Shown here piece by piece: positions 25,271 through 33,319 of a stretch of 33,319 bases of DNA. Position 1 is the stretch's first letter. Each line of letters opens with the position of its first letter. The notes under the pieces were generated by a model, which saw only the letters and a list, made by a program, of their open reading frames with translations, ran no database searches and was not told where the DNA came from. Both the position numbers and the translations under genes were made by a program. The stretch is from Lishizhenia tianjinensis (GTDB lineage: Bacteria; Bacteroidota; Bacteroidia; Flavobacteriales_D; Crocinitomicaceae), in the NCBI GenBank assembly GCA_945902115.1, contig CAMDLY010000027.1:1-33319 (forward strand), given 5' to 3'.

Positions 25271-26610
25271 TGATGAATTTAGTAAATAGCGCTGTTTTTT
25301 TTATCTCCATTTCATCGATGATGGTGCTTTACTTTATCGTTGGAGATGATCGGCCAGATACAGAAATTCTCCGCGGAAAAGTATACTTGACAGAAGAAAA
25401 AAGAGAACTTACTACCCTCTCTCCATTTACTTTTGAAAGTTATGTGAGCGGGCAATGGGCGAAGACATTTGATCGTTTTGTAAACGATAACTTCCCCTTC
25501 AGAAAATCCTTAATGCAGTGGTCTACCGAGATTCGTAAACTTAGAGGAATTGAATTGGAAGGGCAAGAAAAGGTAATCTACATTAGGCCCCAGAAGGATG
25601 AACAGCAAAAATTTGACAAGGAAGGGAACCCCATTGAGTATTTAGATGCCTATGATGAGAGTTATTCAAATGGACTTCTTATTCTAAACGGTTGCGTGTA
25701 CCCCAGAAGTGGCGGAAGTCCTAAAATGGCTGCAGGCTTTGCACGTATGGTTTCTGAATACGCATCTCAACTAGCAGGAGAAGTACGCGTATTAACTGCT
25801 GTCCCGCCACTTTCCTCGGCGTTCATTCCCGCTGCAGAGCATTCACATTACAATAGTCAAAACAAACGGTCTTTAGAAGCTATAAGAAATAATTTAACGA
25901 ATGGCGCTATTTTTTGTGATGTCTTCGCTGAATTAAACAATCACGCTGGAGAGCAATTGTATTTCGGTACGGATCATCATTGGAAACCCATCGGTGCGTA
26001 TTATGCCTACGTTGCATTTTGTGAAGGTGCAGGATTTACCCCAGTGCCTTTAGATCAAATGGAAAAGAGAACAAAAACAAACTTCTTAGGGACTATGTAT
26101 CAACTAACACAGGATGCCTCCGTAAAGGAAAATCCAGATGTTATGGACTATTTTATTCCGAAAGTTAAAACCAGCGCTCTTAGGTATGGTGAATTTGGAT
26201 TTAAATCTTTTCCTGCCAAGGTTTTTGAACATGGCTGCTCTGGAGGTAATACTTATTCGACATTCTTAGGCGGAGATAGACCCTTGATGAAAATAACTAC
26301 CGATGTGAAAAATGGCAGAAAGGCCGTAGTGATAAAAAATTCCATGGGTAATGCTTTTTCAGTTTTTCTAATTAGTCACTATGAAGAAATCTGGATAGTC
26401 GATTTACGCTATTCAAAACAAAATTTGATTGGAATAATCCGAACGAATAAAATTAATGACCTAATCTTTGCTCCGGGAATGAACCATGTGATGAATCCAA
26501 ACACAGTAAATATGATGCGTCGTTTAGCTACTCAAAGTGGCGTATATATTCCGCCGCCACCTGTAGTGATTGAAGATTCCACAGATGTTACAACTGATAC
26601 CATTCCATGA
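25270..26610 (+). CDS. DHHW / AlgX-AlgJ-like SGNH O-acetyltransferase
   Basis: 446 aa with an N-terminal transmembrane helix (about 5-24), so it is anchored with a periplasmic domain. The diagnostic motif TDHHW is at 234-238 (FGTDHHWKPIGAYYAY). The nucleophile region near residue 358 reads KNSMGNAF, where the family more often has KDSFGNAF, so Asp is replaced by Asn next to the Ser. AlgJ/AlgX-type proteins receive acetyl from an MBOAT partner and transfer it to a polysaccharide. The start overlaps the MBOAT stop by one base and the stop overlaps the next start as ATGA, so all three genes are translationally coupled. Confidence 0.9.
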   Translation: MMNLVNSAVFFISISSMMVLYFIVGDDRPDTEILRGKVYLTEEKRELTTLSPFTFESYVSGQWAKTFDRFVNDNFPFRKSLMQWSTEIRKLRGIELEGQEKVIYIRPQKDEQQKFDKEGNPIEYLDAYDESYSNGLLILNGCVYPRSGGSPKMAAGFARMVSEYASQLAGEVRVLTAVPPLSSAFIPAAEHSHYNSQNKRSLEAIRNNLTNGAIFCDVFAELNNHAGEQLYFGTDHHWKPIGAYYAYVAFCEGAGFTPVPLDQMEKRTKTNFLGTMYQLTQDASVKENPDVMDYFIPKVKTSALRYGEFGFKSFPAKVFEHGCSGGNTYSTFLGGDRPLMKITTDVKNGRKAVVIKNSMGNAFSVFLISHYEEIWIVDLRYSKQNLIGIIRTNKINDLIFAPGMNHVMNPNTVNMMRRLATQSGVYIPPPPVVIEDSTDVTTDTIP

Positions 26611-28073
26611 GATTTACGCTAATAATATACGTTACATTCATACTTTCAATTAGCCTTGGACAGTCCATATCTACGCCTGCAACATTAAAAATTGATACTT
26701 CATACGCTTATTTTCAATTTCATAATTCGCAATTAGGCAAAACCTTTTTACGCCATTTCGACCAAATACAAGACGATAAAGTGGTATTTGTACACTTTGG
26801 CGGTAGCCACATCCAAGCAGGAAAGCCTATTGCTGTAGCCAGAGAGATCCTGCAAGAAAAATATGGAAACGGTGGCTTGGGTTATTTATTTAACTATAAA
26901 GCAGCTAACACCTACGGATCAATCGTTTATAATACTTCCTACACAGGAAAATGGAATTCTCGAAAAAGCTACCAAGGTCGATCAACCACCTTGCCCGTTG
27001 GTTTTTGTGGGATGACCGTTGAGTCTTTTGACCCAATTGCATCGTTAAAATTTGATTTAAAAGAACCCCTTGCTCCAGACTCACATTTAATCCAGGTATT
27101 TTTTGAAAATGACTCTCTAACAAAAGATATTATAATCCTCGTAGATACGATAGAAATAAATGAGCTTCATGGACTTACCTATACCCCTTATGGGTTGAAT
27201 TTCATCTATTCAGATTCAATAAGTTCCATACAATTAAAAGTAAAATCAGATGGCGGTTCCCGATTTCGCTTTTATGGGTTATCACTTGAAAAAAAGGCAA
27301 ATAAAGGATTAGTGTACCATCCTGCGGGGGTGGGCTCGGCGGCTTACCGTTCTTTTCTCGTATTCGATAAATACGAAGCTCAAGCAGATGTATTGAAGCC
27401 AGATGTTGCCGTACTCGATTTTGGCACAAATGACATTGTATACTACAACACCATAGATCCCAAGTTGGAAAGTCAGGTAATCAAATCTATCGAAAAGTTG
27501 AGAAAACATAATCCTGAAATTCTCATCGTCTTAACAAGTTCCCAAGATTTATATTTTAAAAAACGCGTTGTAGACGCATGTTCCACTTTTCGCGACCTTA
27601 TGGATACCATTGCTAGAAAATATGATTGCTTGTTTTGGAATTTCTACGATATTTCAGGGGGCAAGAACACTATTCGCGACTGGAATAAAGAGGGGTATGC
27701 GTTAGCAGATGGCATCCATTTAACGAATAAAGGATATGAGAAAAAAGGTGAGTTGTTGGCTTTAAGTATCCAACAAACACTAACTCATGTGAGACGTTTC
27801 CCAGACCTGCCAAAAATTTTAATTGGCAAAACTTATATAGACACCAGTGCAGTCGTCACTATTGATTCAACGAAACAAGAAGAAACAGAGCCTATAACAC
27901 CGAAGCCAAAAAAAAACTCCCCGAAGGTTAAGTATAAATACTACAAGGTGCGATCAGGGGATACCCTATCAGAAATTGCCAGCAGAAACAGAACTACGGT
28001 GAGTAAAATAAAGAAAGCCAATGGGCTTCGAAGCAACACCATTCGACCAGGACAAGTATTAAAAATTCCTTGA
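26607..28073 (+). CDS. SGNH/GDSL hydrolase with C-terminal LysM domain
   Basis: 488 aa. Signal peptide at 1-19 (IIYVTFILSISLGQS). SGNH motifs are spread over the middle: block I as FGGSHIQAG (Ser67, GGSH in place of GDS), block III as LDFGTNDIVYYN, and block V as DGIHLTNKGY with the catalytic Asp and His. A C-terminal LysM (about 444-488, YYKVRSGDTLSEIASRNR ... RPGQVLKIP) should bind peptidoglycan. Together with the upstream MBOAT and DHHW genes, this suggests acetyl transfer to, or removal from, peptidoglycan or a linked polymer; that substrate is inference. The LysM closely matches the one in the 5532 gene. Confidence 0.88.
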   Translation: MRFTLIIYVTFILSISLGQSISTPATLKIDTSYAYFQFHNSQLGKTFLRHFDQIQDDKVVFVHFGGSHIQAGKPIAVAREILQEKYGNGGLGYLFNYKAANTYGSIVYNTSYTGKWNSRKSYQGRSTTLPVGFCGMTVESFDPIASLKFDLKEPLAPDSHLIQVFFENDSLTKDIIILVDTIEINELHGLTYTPYGLNFIYSDSISSIQLKVKSDGGSRFRFYGLSLEKKANKGLVYHPAGVGSAAYRSFLVFDKYEAQADVLKPDVAVLDFGTNDIVYYNTIDPKLESQVIKSIEKLRKHNPEILIVLTSSQDLYFKKRVVDACSTFRDLMDTIARKYDCLFWNFYDISGGKNTIRDWNKEGYALADGIHLTNKGYEKKGELLALSIQQTLTHVRRFPDLPKILIGKTYIDTSAVVTIDSTKQEETEPITPKPKKNSPKVKYKYYKVRSGDTLSEIASRNRTTVSKIKKANGLRSNTIRPGQVLKIP

Positions 28074-28259
28074 CAGAACTCTTTACCTTCTTAACCCCTA
28101 AGTAAAATAATCCTGTCTTTTTTCTTTCTTTTGATTCATTTAAGCGCTAATACTTGGCAAAATGTCTCATAATTCCATTCAAACTAAAAAAAGCATGGAG
28201 GCTAAAAGCTAGCCCCTACAAACAAAACCCTGCAACTATAAATAAATAACTCAAAAAAC

Positions 28260-28291
28260 TTGACAAGCGCTAGGTCGATGTTGTATCTTTG
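28260..28291 (+). promoter_or_regulatory. Bacteroidota promoter of queA
   Basis: TTG at 28260-28262, a 21-nt spacer, then TATCTTTG at 28284-28291 (exact TAnnTTTG). The ATG is at 28314. This rules out an upstream TTG at 28260 as a start codon, since it is part of the -33 element. Confidence 0.75.
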
Positions 28292-28313
28292 CCCTCTTAC
28301 TTTAAACCCGCCT

Positions 28314-29372
28314 ATGAGCAAAATGAAACTATCGGAGTTTAGCTTCGATATTCCAGCCGAACTAATTGCCAAATACCCAACTGATCATCGAGATGAATCT
28401 CGTCTTATGGTGATTCACCGAAATACAGGGAAAATTGAGCACAAAATGTTTAAAGATATTATAGAATACTTTGACGATGGAGATGTAATGATTTTAAATA
28501 ACTCTCAGGTTTTCCCTGCAAGGATGTATGGTAACAAAGAGAAAACAGGAGCTAAAATTGAAGTCTTCTTATTACGAGAATTAAATCGAGAGAGCTTGTT
28601 ATGGGATGTTTTAGTAGACCCCGCTCGAAAAATACGTATTGGAAATAAATTATATTTTGGAGAAGACGACTCACTGGTTGCAGAGGTAATCGATAATACT
28701 ACTTCCAGAGGCAGAACTCTACGCTTCCTATTCGATGGCCCATACGAGGACTTTAAAGCAAAAATTACGGAACTTGGGGAAACCCCTATTCCTAAGTATA
28801 TTGAGAGAGAAGTGGAGCCTGAAGACGAATTCCGTTATCAAACCATTTATGCTAAAGTGGAAGGAGCTGTGGCAGCACCTACGGCGGGACTGCATTATTC
28901 CCGTGAATTATTGAAGCGCTTAGAGTTGAAAGGAATAAACTTTGCTGAACTAACTCTCCATGTTGGCCTAGGGTCGTTTCGCTCAGTTGAAGTTGAAGAT
29001 TTAACCAAACATAAAATGGACTCGGAACAGGTTATAATACCGGAGAGTGCAGCGGAAATCGTCAATCAAGCCAAGAGAAACAACAAACGTGTGTGTGCTG
29101 TCGGAACAACTGCTATGAGGGCAATAGAAACATCGGTTTCAACGGAAGGTTATTTAAATTCTTTTGATGGATGGACGAATAAATTCATTTTTCCTCCATA
29201 CGATTTTAGTGTCGCGGATTGCATGGTGACAAACTTCCATACTCCTCTTTCTACATTGCTTATGATGATTTCTTCTTTTTGTGGACATGAGCTCATGCTG
29301 CGGGCCTACCAAGAAGCTATCAGAGAAAAATATCGCTTCTATTCCTATGGTGATGCAATGTTGATCTTGTAA
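28314..29372 (+). CDS. queA: S-adenosylmethionine:tRNA ribosyltransferase-isomerase
   Basis: 352 aa from the ATG at 28314. QueA uses the ribosyl group of SAM to make epoxyqueuosine on tRNAs with GUN anticodons. Family hallmarks are visible: the N-terminal [15 protein letters not shown] and [22 protein letters not shown] around residue 62-73, APTAGLHYS near 190, [18 protein letters not shown] near 215-232, and the C-terminal [15 protein letters not shown]. An ATG three codons later is also possible. An exact promoter lies upstream and a strong intrinsic terminator downstream, so it is transcribed alone. Confidence 0.97.
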   Translation: MSKMKLSEFSFDIPAELIAKYPTDHRDESRLMVIHRNTGKIEHKMFKDIIEYFDDGDVMILNNSQVFPARMYGNKEKTGAKIEVFLLRELNRESLLWDVLVDPARKIRIGNKLYFGEDDSLVAEVIDNTTSRGRTLRFLFDGPYEDFKAKITELGETPIPKYIEREVEPEDEFRYQTIYAKVEGAVAAPTAGLHYSRELLKRLELKGINFAELTLHVGLGSFRSVEVEDLTKHKMDSEQVIIPESAAEIVNQAKRNNKRVCAVGTTAMRAIETSVSTEGYLNSFDGWTNKFIFPPYDFSVADCMVTNFHTPLSTLLMMISSFCGHELMLRAYQEAIREKYRFYSYGDAMLIL

Positions 29373-29393
29373 ATACTCTTCTATATATTATTT

Positions 29394-29423
29394 AAAGGGC
29401 TGTCGTTGACAGCCCTTTTTTTT
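29394..29423 (+). terminator. Intrinsic terminator after queA
   Basis: AAAGGGCTGTC (29394-29404) and GACAGCCCTTT (29408-29418) form a perfect 11-bp stem with a GTT loop, followed by a T-run to 29423. It begins 22 nt after the queA stop. Confidence 0.95.
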
Positions 29424-29538
29424 GTGCAAACAAAGTGAACAACTAAATGTAAATTCAAAACAAAATTGAAATGGTAGTTAAAATCGAAAAAATCATCAAC
29501 ATTATGTTTCTATTCTCTTAAGCTTAAACGAATTCTCC

Positions 29539-29546
29539 TAACTTTG
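29539..29546 (+). promoter_or_regulatory. -7 box TAACTTTG of the aldehyde dehydrogenase gene
   Basis: Exact TAnnTTTG match, 21 nt upstream of the ATG at 29568. A TTG at 29544 lies inside the box and is therefore not a credible start codon. No clear -33 TTG. Confidence 0.6.
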
Positions 29547-29567
29547 CAAAAAAAATCTTACGAAAGT

Positions 29568-31118
29568 ATGGAACTTGCAACAACTGAAATCCAAGATATT
29601 CTCTCCCAATTGGGTATTAAAACCATTAACAACGGCGCCTCTACCGGATCCAAATGGTTAAACACAAAAGGAGAAGAAATACACTCTTTCTCGCCCGTAG
29701 ATGGTAATAAAATTGCATCAGTCAAATCTGCCACTGAATCTGATTACGAAACAGTTGTCCTAAAAGCTCAAGAAGCGTTTCAAACATGGCGCACTTGGCC
29801 AGCGCCCAAACGAGGAGAAGTCATTCGTCAGCTCGCTGAGAAAATCAGAGAATACAAAGAACCCCTAGGAAAACTGGTGTCTTATGAAATGGGGAAATCC
29901 CTTCAAGAAGGTCTTGGAGAAGTTCAAGAAATGATCGACATCTGTGATTTTGCCGTTGGTTTATCAAGACAGCTATATGGCCTTACCATGCATTCCGAGC
30001 GTCCGGGTCACCGCATGTACGAACAATACCACCCACTCGGAATTGTGGGAATTATTTCAGCATTTAATTTCCCAGTAGCCGTGTGGAACTGGAATACAGC
30101 ACTCGCTTGGGTTTGTGGAGACGTTTGCGTTTGGAAACCATCCGAAAAAACACCCATCACTGCGCTAGCCTGCCAGTTCATAACAAAACAAGTGTTCGAG
30201 GCAAACGAAGTTCCTGAGGGAGTTTCAGGACTGGTAATCGGTGGGGCAGAAATCGGAAAACTGATGGCAAACGATCCAAGAATTCCGTTGGTATCTGCCA
30301 CAGGTTCTACCCGCATGGGAAAATCTGTAGGCGCTGCCGTTGGGCAACGACTTGGTAGGTCCTTATTGGAACTTGGAGGAAACAATGCCATCATCATCAC
30401 CTCTAGTGCAGACCTTACAGTAGTGGTGCCAGGAGCTGTTTTCGGGGCTGTAGGAACTGCAGGTCAACGTTGTACCTCAACGCGGCGTTTAATCATCCAC
30501 GAATCTTTGTACGAAACAGTAAAAGAAGTATTGGGGAAAGCTTATCGTCAATTAAAAATTGGTAATCCATTGGATCAAAATAACCATGTTGGACCGCTGA
30601 TCGATAAAGACGCTGTTACGAACTACTTGCATGCCATCGAGCAAGCCAAAAAGGAAGGTGGTAAAATTGTTGTAGAAGGTGGCGTATTGAGTGGAGAAGG
30701 CTATGAATCGGGCTGTTACGTGAAGCCGTGTATTATCGAGGCAGAAAATCACTTTGCGATTGTGCAACACGAGACTTTTGCGCCTATTCTCTATTTGATG
30801 AAGTATTCGGGTGATGTTCACCAAGCCATTGCCTTGCAAAACGGCGTGCCTCAAGGACTTTCCTCAGCAATAATGACCAATAGCTTGAAAGAATCCGAAG
30901 CATTTCTTTCGAATGCGGGATCAGATTGCGGTATCGCAAACGTAAACATCGGAACCTCAGGGGCTGAAATTGGTGGTGCTTTTGGTGGTGAAAAAGAAAC
31001 AGGCGGCGGAAGAGAATCAGGCTCTGACTCTTGGAAAATCTACATGAGAAGACAAACAAATACCATCAATTACTCCGATAGTTTACCGCTCGCTCAAGGC
31101 ATTAAATTCGACTTGTAA
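29568..31118 (+). CDS. ALDH7-family aldehyde dehydrogenase (alpha-aminoadipic semialdehyde dehydrogenase-like)
   Basis: 516 aa from the ATG at 29568. NAD-dependent aldehyde dehydrogenase with catalytic Cys302 in GTAGQRCTSTRR and general-base Glu268 in LELGGNN, both at conventional numbering. ISAFNFPVAVWNWN and WKPSEKTP form the cofactor-binding segment, and EIGGAFGGEKETGGGRESGSD near the C-terminus is typical of family 7 (antiquitin type). ALDH7 members oxidise alpha-aminoadipic semialdehyde in lysine breakdown, and some act in osmoprotection. Its own -7 box suggests independent transcription. It is convergent with a methyltransferase gene, with no base between the two stop codons. Confidence 0.92.
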   Translation: MELATTEIQDILSQLGIKTINNGASTGSKWLNTKGEEIHSFSPVDGNKIASVKSATESDYETVVLKAQEAFQTWRTWPAPKRGEVIRQLAEKIREYKEPLGKLVSYEMGKSLQEGLGEVQEMIDICDFAVGLSRQLYGLTMHSERPGHRMYEQYHPLGIVGIISAFNFPVAVWNWNTALAWVCGDVCVWKPSEKTPITALACQFITKQVFEANEVPEGVSGLVIGGAEIGKLMANDPRIPLVSATGSTRMGKSVGAAVGQRLGRSLLELGGNNAIIITSSADLTVVVPGAVFGAVGTAGQRCTSTRRLIIHESLYETVKEVLGKAYRQLKIGNPLDQNNHVGPLIDKDAVTNYLHAIEQAKKEGGKIVVEGGVLSGEGYESGCYVKPCIIEAENHFAIVQHETFAPILYLMKYSGDVHQAIALQNGVPQGLSSAIMTNSLKESEAFLSNAGSDCGIANVNIGTSGAEIGGAFGGEKETGGGRESGSDSWKIYMRRQTNTINYSDSLPLAQGIKFDL

Positions 31119-31925
31119 TTAAGGTTTGTTTAGCACTAAGCTATACATCATTGGGATTTTTACAGATACATGCTTAAAACGGAATACTTCCGGAGCGTCT
31201 TGCTGTAAATTTGCAAAGCAGTCGTAAGTGGAATAATCGTATTCTTTGAATTCTTTCAAGTTAAGGCCAGCGTCTAATAAGGCACTAATAATTTCTGACA
31301 TGCCATGATTCCAAGTTGCTATCGTGTCGTTTAAAGGAGCCTCGCGGTCGGCATAGGTGCCGTTTGTAACCTCAACAATGGGTTCGGCCTGAAAATAATC
31401 GTAGGCAAGTGATTTTAAATCGTCATCAAAACTCCAAATAAAAGGATGAAAATCAACCATTACGAAAGATCCTCCGGAAACTAAAGACCTCGCCACAACC
31501 TTTGCCCAAGCGTTAAGATCCGAAAACCACCCTATGGTGCCATACGAAGTGAAAACCACATCAAATCGAGCGCTCCCTGATCCATTATATTTCAGCACAT
31601 CTTCTTCTATAAAGACAAGGTCTTCCTTACATAGAATAGCTAATTCCCTAGCTTTTTCAATGGCTGCCAAAGAAAAATCAACACCCGTAACTTTGGCTCC
31701 AAGCCTGGCCAACGAAATACTGTCTTGTCCAAAATGACATTGAAGGTGCAATAGACTTTTGTCCTTAAGATTAAGGCGGTTTAGCAGAGCAAGCTCAATA
31801 TGTCGCAAACTATTTTTGCCCTTTATAAAAGCCTCATTTTCATAGAAGTTTGAGGCAATATGATAGGGTACTTTGTTGTTCCACGCCTTTTTGTTGAGTT
31901 CGAGGTAATCAGTCTTTTCTATCAT
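31119..31925 (-). CDS. Class I SAM-dependent methyltransferase
   Basis: 268 aa from the ATG at 31925; a start at 31949 would add 8 residues and deepen the overlap with the upstream gene. Motif I is LLHLQCHFGQDSISLARLG with GVDFS as the acidic strand end, followed by EEDVL (motif II/III region). The layout is a UbiE/small-molecule-type methyltransferase; the substrate cannot be read. The start overlaps the end of the upstream metalloprotease gene by 17 nt, so the two are one transcript. The stop codon abuts the convergent ALDH stop directly (31118/31119). Confidence 0.88.
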   Translation of the reverse strand: MIEKTDYLELNKKAWNNKVPYHIASNFYENEAFIKGKNSLRHIELALLNRLNLKDKSLLHLQCHFGQDSISLARLGAKVTGVDFSLAAIEKARELAILCKEDLVFIEEDVLKYNGSGSARFDVVFTSYGTIGWFSDLNAWAKVVARSLVSGGSFVMVDFHPFIWSFDDDLKSLAYDYFQAEPIVEVTNGTYADREAPLNDTIATWNHGMSEIISALLDAGLNLKEFKEYDYSTYDCFANLQQDAPEVFRFKHVSVKIPMMYSLVLNKP

Positions 31926-32607
31926 GACATTGCTCTTCAATACCTGCAATTATTTCCTCTTGAGTCAAATAATACTTTTTCTTTTTCTCACGGTAAGATT
32001 TTTTAACCTTTTTACTTCTGTGAAAAAAGTCAACCCCTTCTAGTAATTGCATGCCGAGTCCGTGCTTGATAGTTACTTTATCTGCTTTTCGTTCGGTCCT
32101 GCGCAATTCATTCTTATCGAATACATACGCTGAGATGAAAAATAAAAGCTGACCATTATCTTTCTTGGAATAGTCTAATAGGTGTGCCAACTCATGTCCA
32201 ATCCAACCGACAAGTGAATTAAAGCTGAGATCTTGGTAATTCATTCCGGTAATAGAAGCGTCAGAATTTACACATACAGTATATTTTCGCTCTTTTCGTT
32301 TGTGAAAAATAAAATCCCACTTAGGCTGCGCTTGCATGGTACTTGCGATGGGTTTTTCTATCAGTTTTACCTTGGCTTTTTTCAATTCTGGATAGTGTCG
32401 CAAGGCGACAAAATAGGCTAAACGCAAGCGCTTATCCAAAACTTTTACTTGATGGTCCCCCGCAAAAAGATCTTCGTAGTAACCTAAAGAATCGGCGTAT
32501 ACACCATACTCATATCGGGTGGTATCACAATCAACTTCAAGAGTGTGCTGCCCTTTTAAGGGAAAGCAAAAAATTGCCGTTATTAAGAAGGGAAATAATT
32601 GTTTCAT
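31909..32607 (-). CDS. Exported HExxH metalloprotease-like protein
   Basis: 232 aa from the ATG at 32607; a start at 32616 adds three residues. Signal peptide at 1-20 (MKQLFPFLITAIFCFPLKGQ). The zinc motif H138-E-L-A-H142 sits in GWIGHELAHLLDY, and E172-x-x-x-D176 (TERKADK) downstream could supply the third ligand, as in M48-like proteins. The C-terminus is basic (KKVKKSYREKKKKYY) and may bind nucleic acid or membranes. I do not recognise a named family. A peptidase acting in the periplasm is the simplest reading. Confidence 0.8.
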   Translation of the reverse strand: MKQLFPFLITAIFCFPLKGQHTLEVDCDTTRYEYGVYADSLGYYEDLFAGDHQVKVLDKRLRLAYFVALRHYPELKKAKVKLIEKPIASTMQAQPKWDFIFHKRKERKYTVCVNSDASITGMNYQDLSFNSLVGWIGHELAHLLDYSKKDNGQLLFFISAYVFDKNELRRTERKADKVTIKHGLGMQLLEGVDFFHRSKKVKKSYREKKKKYYLTQEEIIAGIEEQCHDRKD

Positions 32608-32716
32608 CGATAACACTACCTCTAATTTAAACGATAATTTTTGTAACTCCTTACGCTAAACGACAATATATTTGAAAATTAGCAAAAATTTAATCTTCTA
32701 GTACGCTGATAGTATT

Positions 32717-32724
32717 TAACTTTG
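32717..32724 (+). promoter_or_regulatory. -7 box TAACTTTG of the lipocalin-like lipoprotein gene
   Basis: Exact TAnnTTTG match, 21 nt before the ATG at 32746. A GTG at 32722, which would extend the protein by eight residues, starts within the box and is rejected as a start. Confidence 0.6.
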
Positions 32725-32745
32725 GTCAACATAAAAATTTTTATC

Positions 32746-33165
32746 ATGAAAAAATTAGCGATTTACGCCTTTGCCCTTTCATTAACCGCGTTTGGAATTT
32801 CCTCTTGTGGAAAATACGAGGAAGGACCTGGATTCAGTTTGCTGAGTAAAAAAGCAAGGGTAACGAATACTTGGAAACTAACGAAAGTAGAGGTAAATGG
32901 TCAAGATAATACACCTTCTGAATCAAGTTATTCCTTGACAATGACTTTAAAGGATGATGAAACATTGTCGGCTTCCTATACGATTTTAGGGTTTCCCTAC
33001 AACACAACGGGAAATTGGGCCTTCAGTTCGGACAAAGCAGATTTAATCCTAACCGCTAATTCCGAAACCTCTACAAATGAAATTATTCGCTTAACGAATA
33101 AGGAAATGAAGTTGCAGCAAATCAACAACGGAGACACGACAGTAAATACATATACTGCGCAATAA
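32746..33165 (+). CDS. Lipocalin-like lipoprotein
   Basis: 139 aa from the ATG at 32746. Lipoprotein signal peptide with lipobox ISSC (lipidated Cys21, then GKYEEGPG). The mature domain starts with KARVTNTWKLTKVEVNG, typical of Bacteroidota lipocalin-like (DUF-type) beta-barrel lipoproteins: WKL near the first strand, then alternating strands (SLTMTLKDDETLSASYTI; NWAFSSDKADLILTA). It is probably anchored to the outer membrane, facing the periplasm or cell surface; the ligand is unknown. Confidence 0.85.
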   Translation: MKKLAIYAFALSLTAFGISSCGKYEEGPGFSLLSKKARVTNTWKLTKVEVNGQDNTPSESSYSLTMTLKDDETLSASYTILGFPYNTTGNWAFSSDKADLILTANSETSTNEIIRLTNKEMKLQQINNGDTTVNTYTAQ

Positions 33166-33209
33166 TCTATCCCTACAACGCCCTCAACACGACTTATTCA
33201 GCATTCTTG

Positions 33210-33317
33210 ATGCGGCGTTTTAACCTTACTTCAATTTTCGGGGATGTGTGGTTTTGTTTCTTGATTCTTTTTGTAAAAAAGATGCATGCACAAGATATGC
33301 GGGAAGCTAATACATGA
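33210..33317 (+). CDS. Possible 35-aa ORF, perhaps coupled to the next gene
   Basis: ATG at 33210 gives 35 codons then TGA (33315-33317). The product has a hydrophobic stretch and an HAQ-like cleavage site (VWFCFLILFVKKMHAQ), like a signal peptide with almost no mature part. Its stop overlaps an ATG at 33314 (ATGA), which may start the next gene beyond the window. It could equally be chance sequence. Confidence 0.3.
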   Translation: MRRFNLTSIFGDVWFCFLILFVKKMHAQDMREANT

Positions 33318-33319
33318 AA

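Noticed and set aside
28260..28313. Longer N-terminus for QueA from a TTG at 28260
   Set aside because: The segment contains the promoter itself and encodes residues unlike QueA; the protein begins at 28314 or 28323.
29544..29567. TTG start for the aldehyde dehydrogenase
   Set aside because: It lies inside the TAACTTTG box; the ATG at 29568 restores catalytic numbering Glu268/Cys302.
1..33319. CRISPR array or prophage
   Set aside because: No regularly spaced repeats of 20-40 bp with unique spacers and no phage structural genes are visible anywhere in the window.

Overview
This window looks like chromosomal DNA from a Bacteroidota species, most likely of the order Flavobacteriales. Three things point there: promoters of the TAnnTTTG type, secreted proteins with type IX secretion (T9SS) C-terminal sorting signals, and family choices typical of the phylum (DUF2723, MerR fused to a B12-binding domain, DHHW acetyltransferase-like proteins, lipocalin-like lipoproteins). 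No species call is possible from the sequence alone.

Layout. (1) 1-4970: a partial MerR/B12-type regulator (minus) diverges from the ribosome-assembly GTPase yihA. A convergent lipoprotein gene follows, then a coupled pair of SDR-family proteins and an RlmI-like methyltransferase. (2) 4971-7694: a geneless stretch with a strong hairpin, then a LysM exported protein convergent with a membrane protein of possible lysozyme-like fold. (3) 7894-11162: an AT-rich block of about 3.1 kb sits at the 3' end of a tRNA-Gln(UUG) gene. It is bounded by a 65/66-bp imperfect direct repeat holding the last 12 nt of the tRNA body (discriminator excluded) and its terminator. It carries four small exported or lipoprotein genes and no visible integrase. 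This is the best candidate for something undescribed. (4) 11329-21713: six tightly packed co-directional genes, from a DUF2723 GT-C enzyme through a NodB deacetylase, CPA2 antiporter, histidine kinase and gpmI to an exported S51 peptidase-like protein. (5) 21716-23695: a DUF255 thioredoxin-domain protein (minus). (6) 23774-28073: an MBOAT / DHHW / SGNH-LysM operon that looks like a cell-envelope O-acetylation machine. (7) 28314-33319: queA, an ALDH7-type aldehyde dehydrogenase, two minus-strand genes (methyltransferase and HExxH metalloprotease), a lipocalin-like lipoprotein, and a possible short ORF at the window end.

How the genes work together. Most of the window is stable core or envelope biology: ribosome assembly, tRNA modification, glycolysis, protein glycosylation, cell-wall or polysaccharide modification, and ion homeostasis. 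Many starts overlap the previous stop by 1-4 nt, so translational coupling is common. Two genes, yihA and the RlmI-like methyltransferase, have a -7 box ending exactly 5 nt before the ATG, which suggests leaderless mRNAs. Functions are inferred from motifs read by eye; no database search was made.
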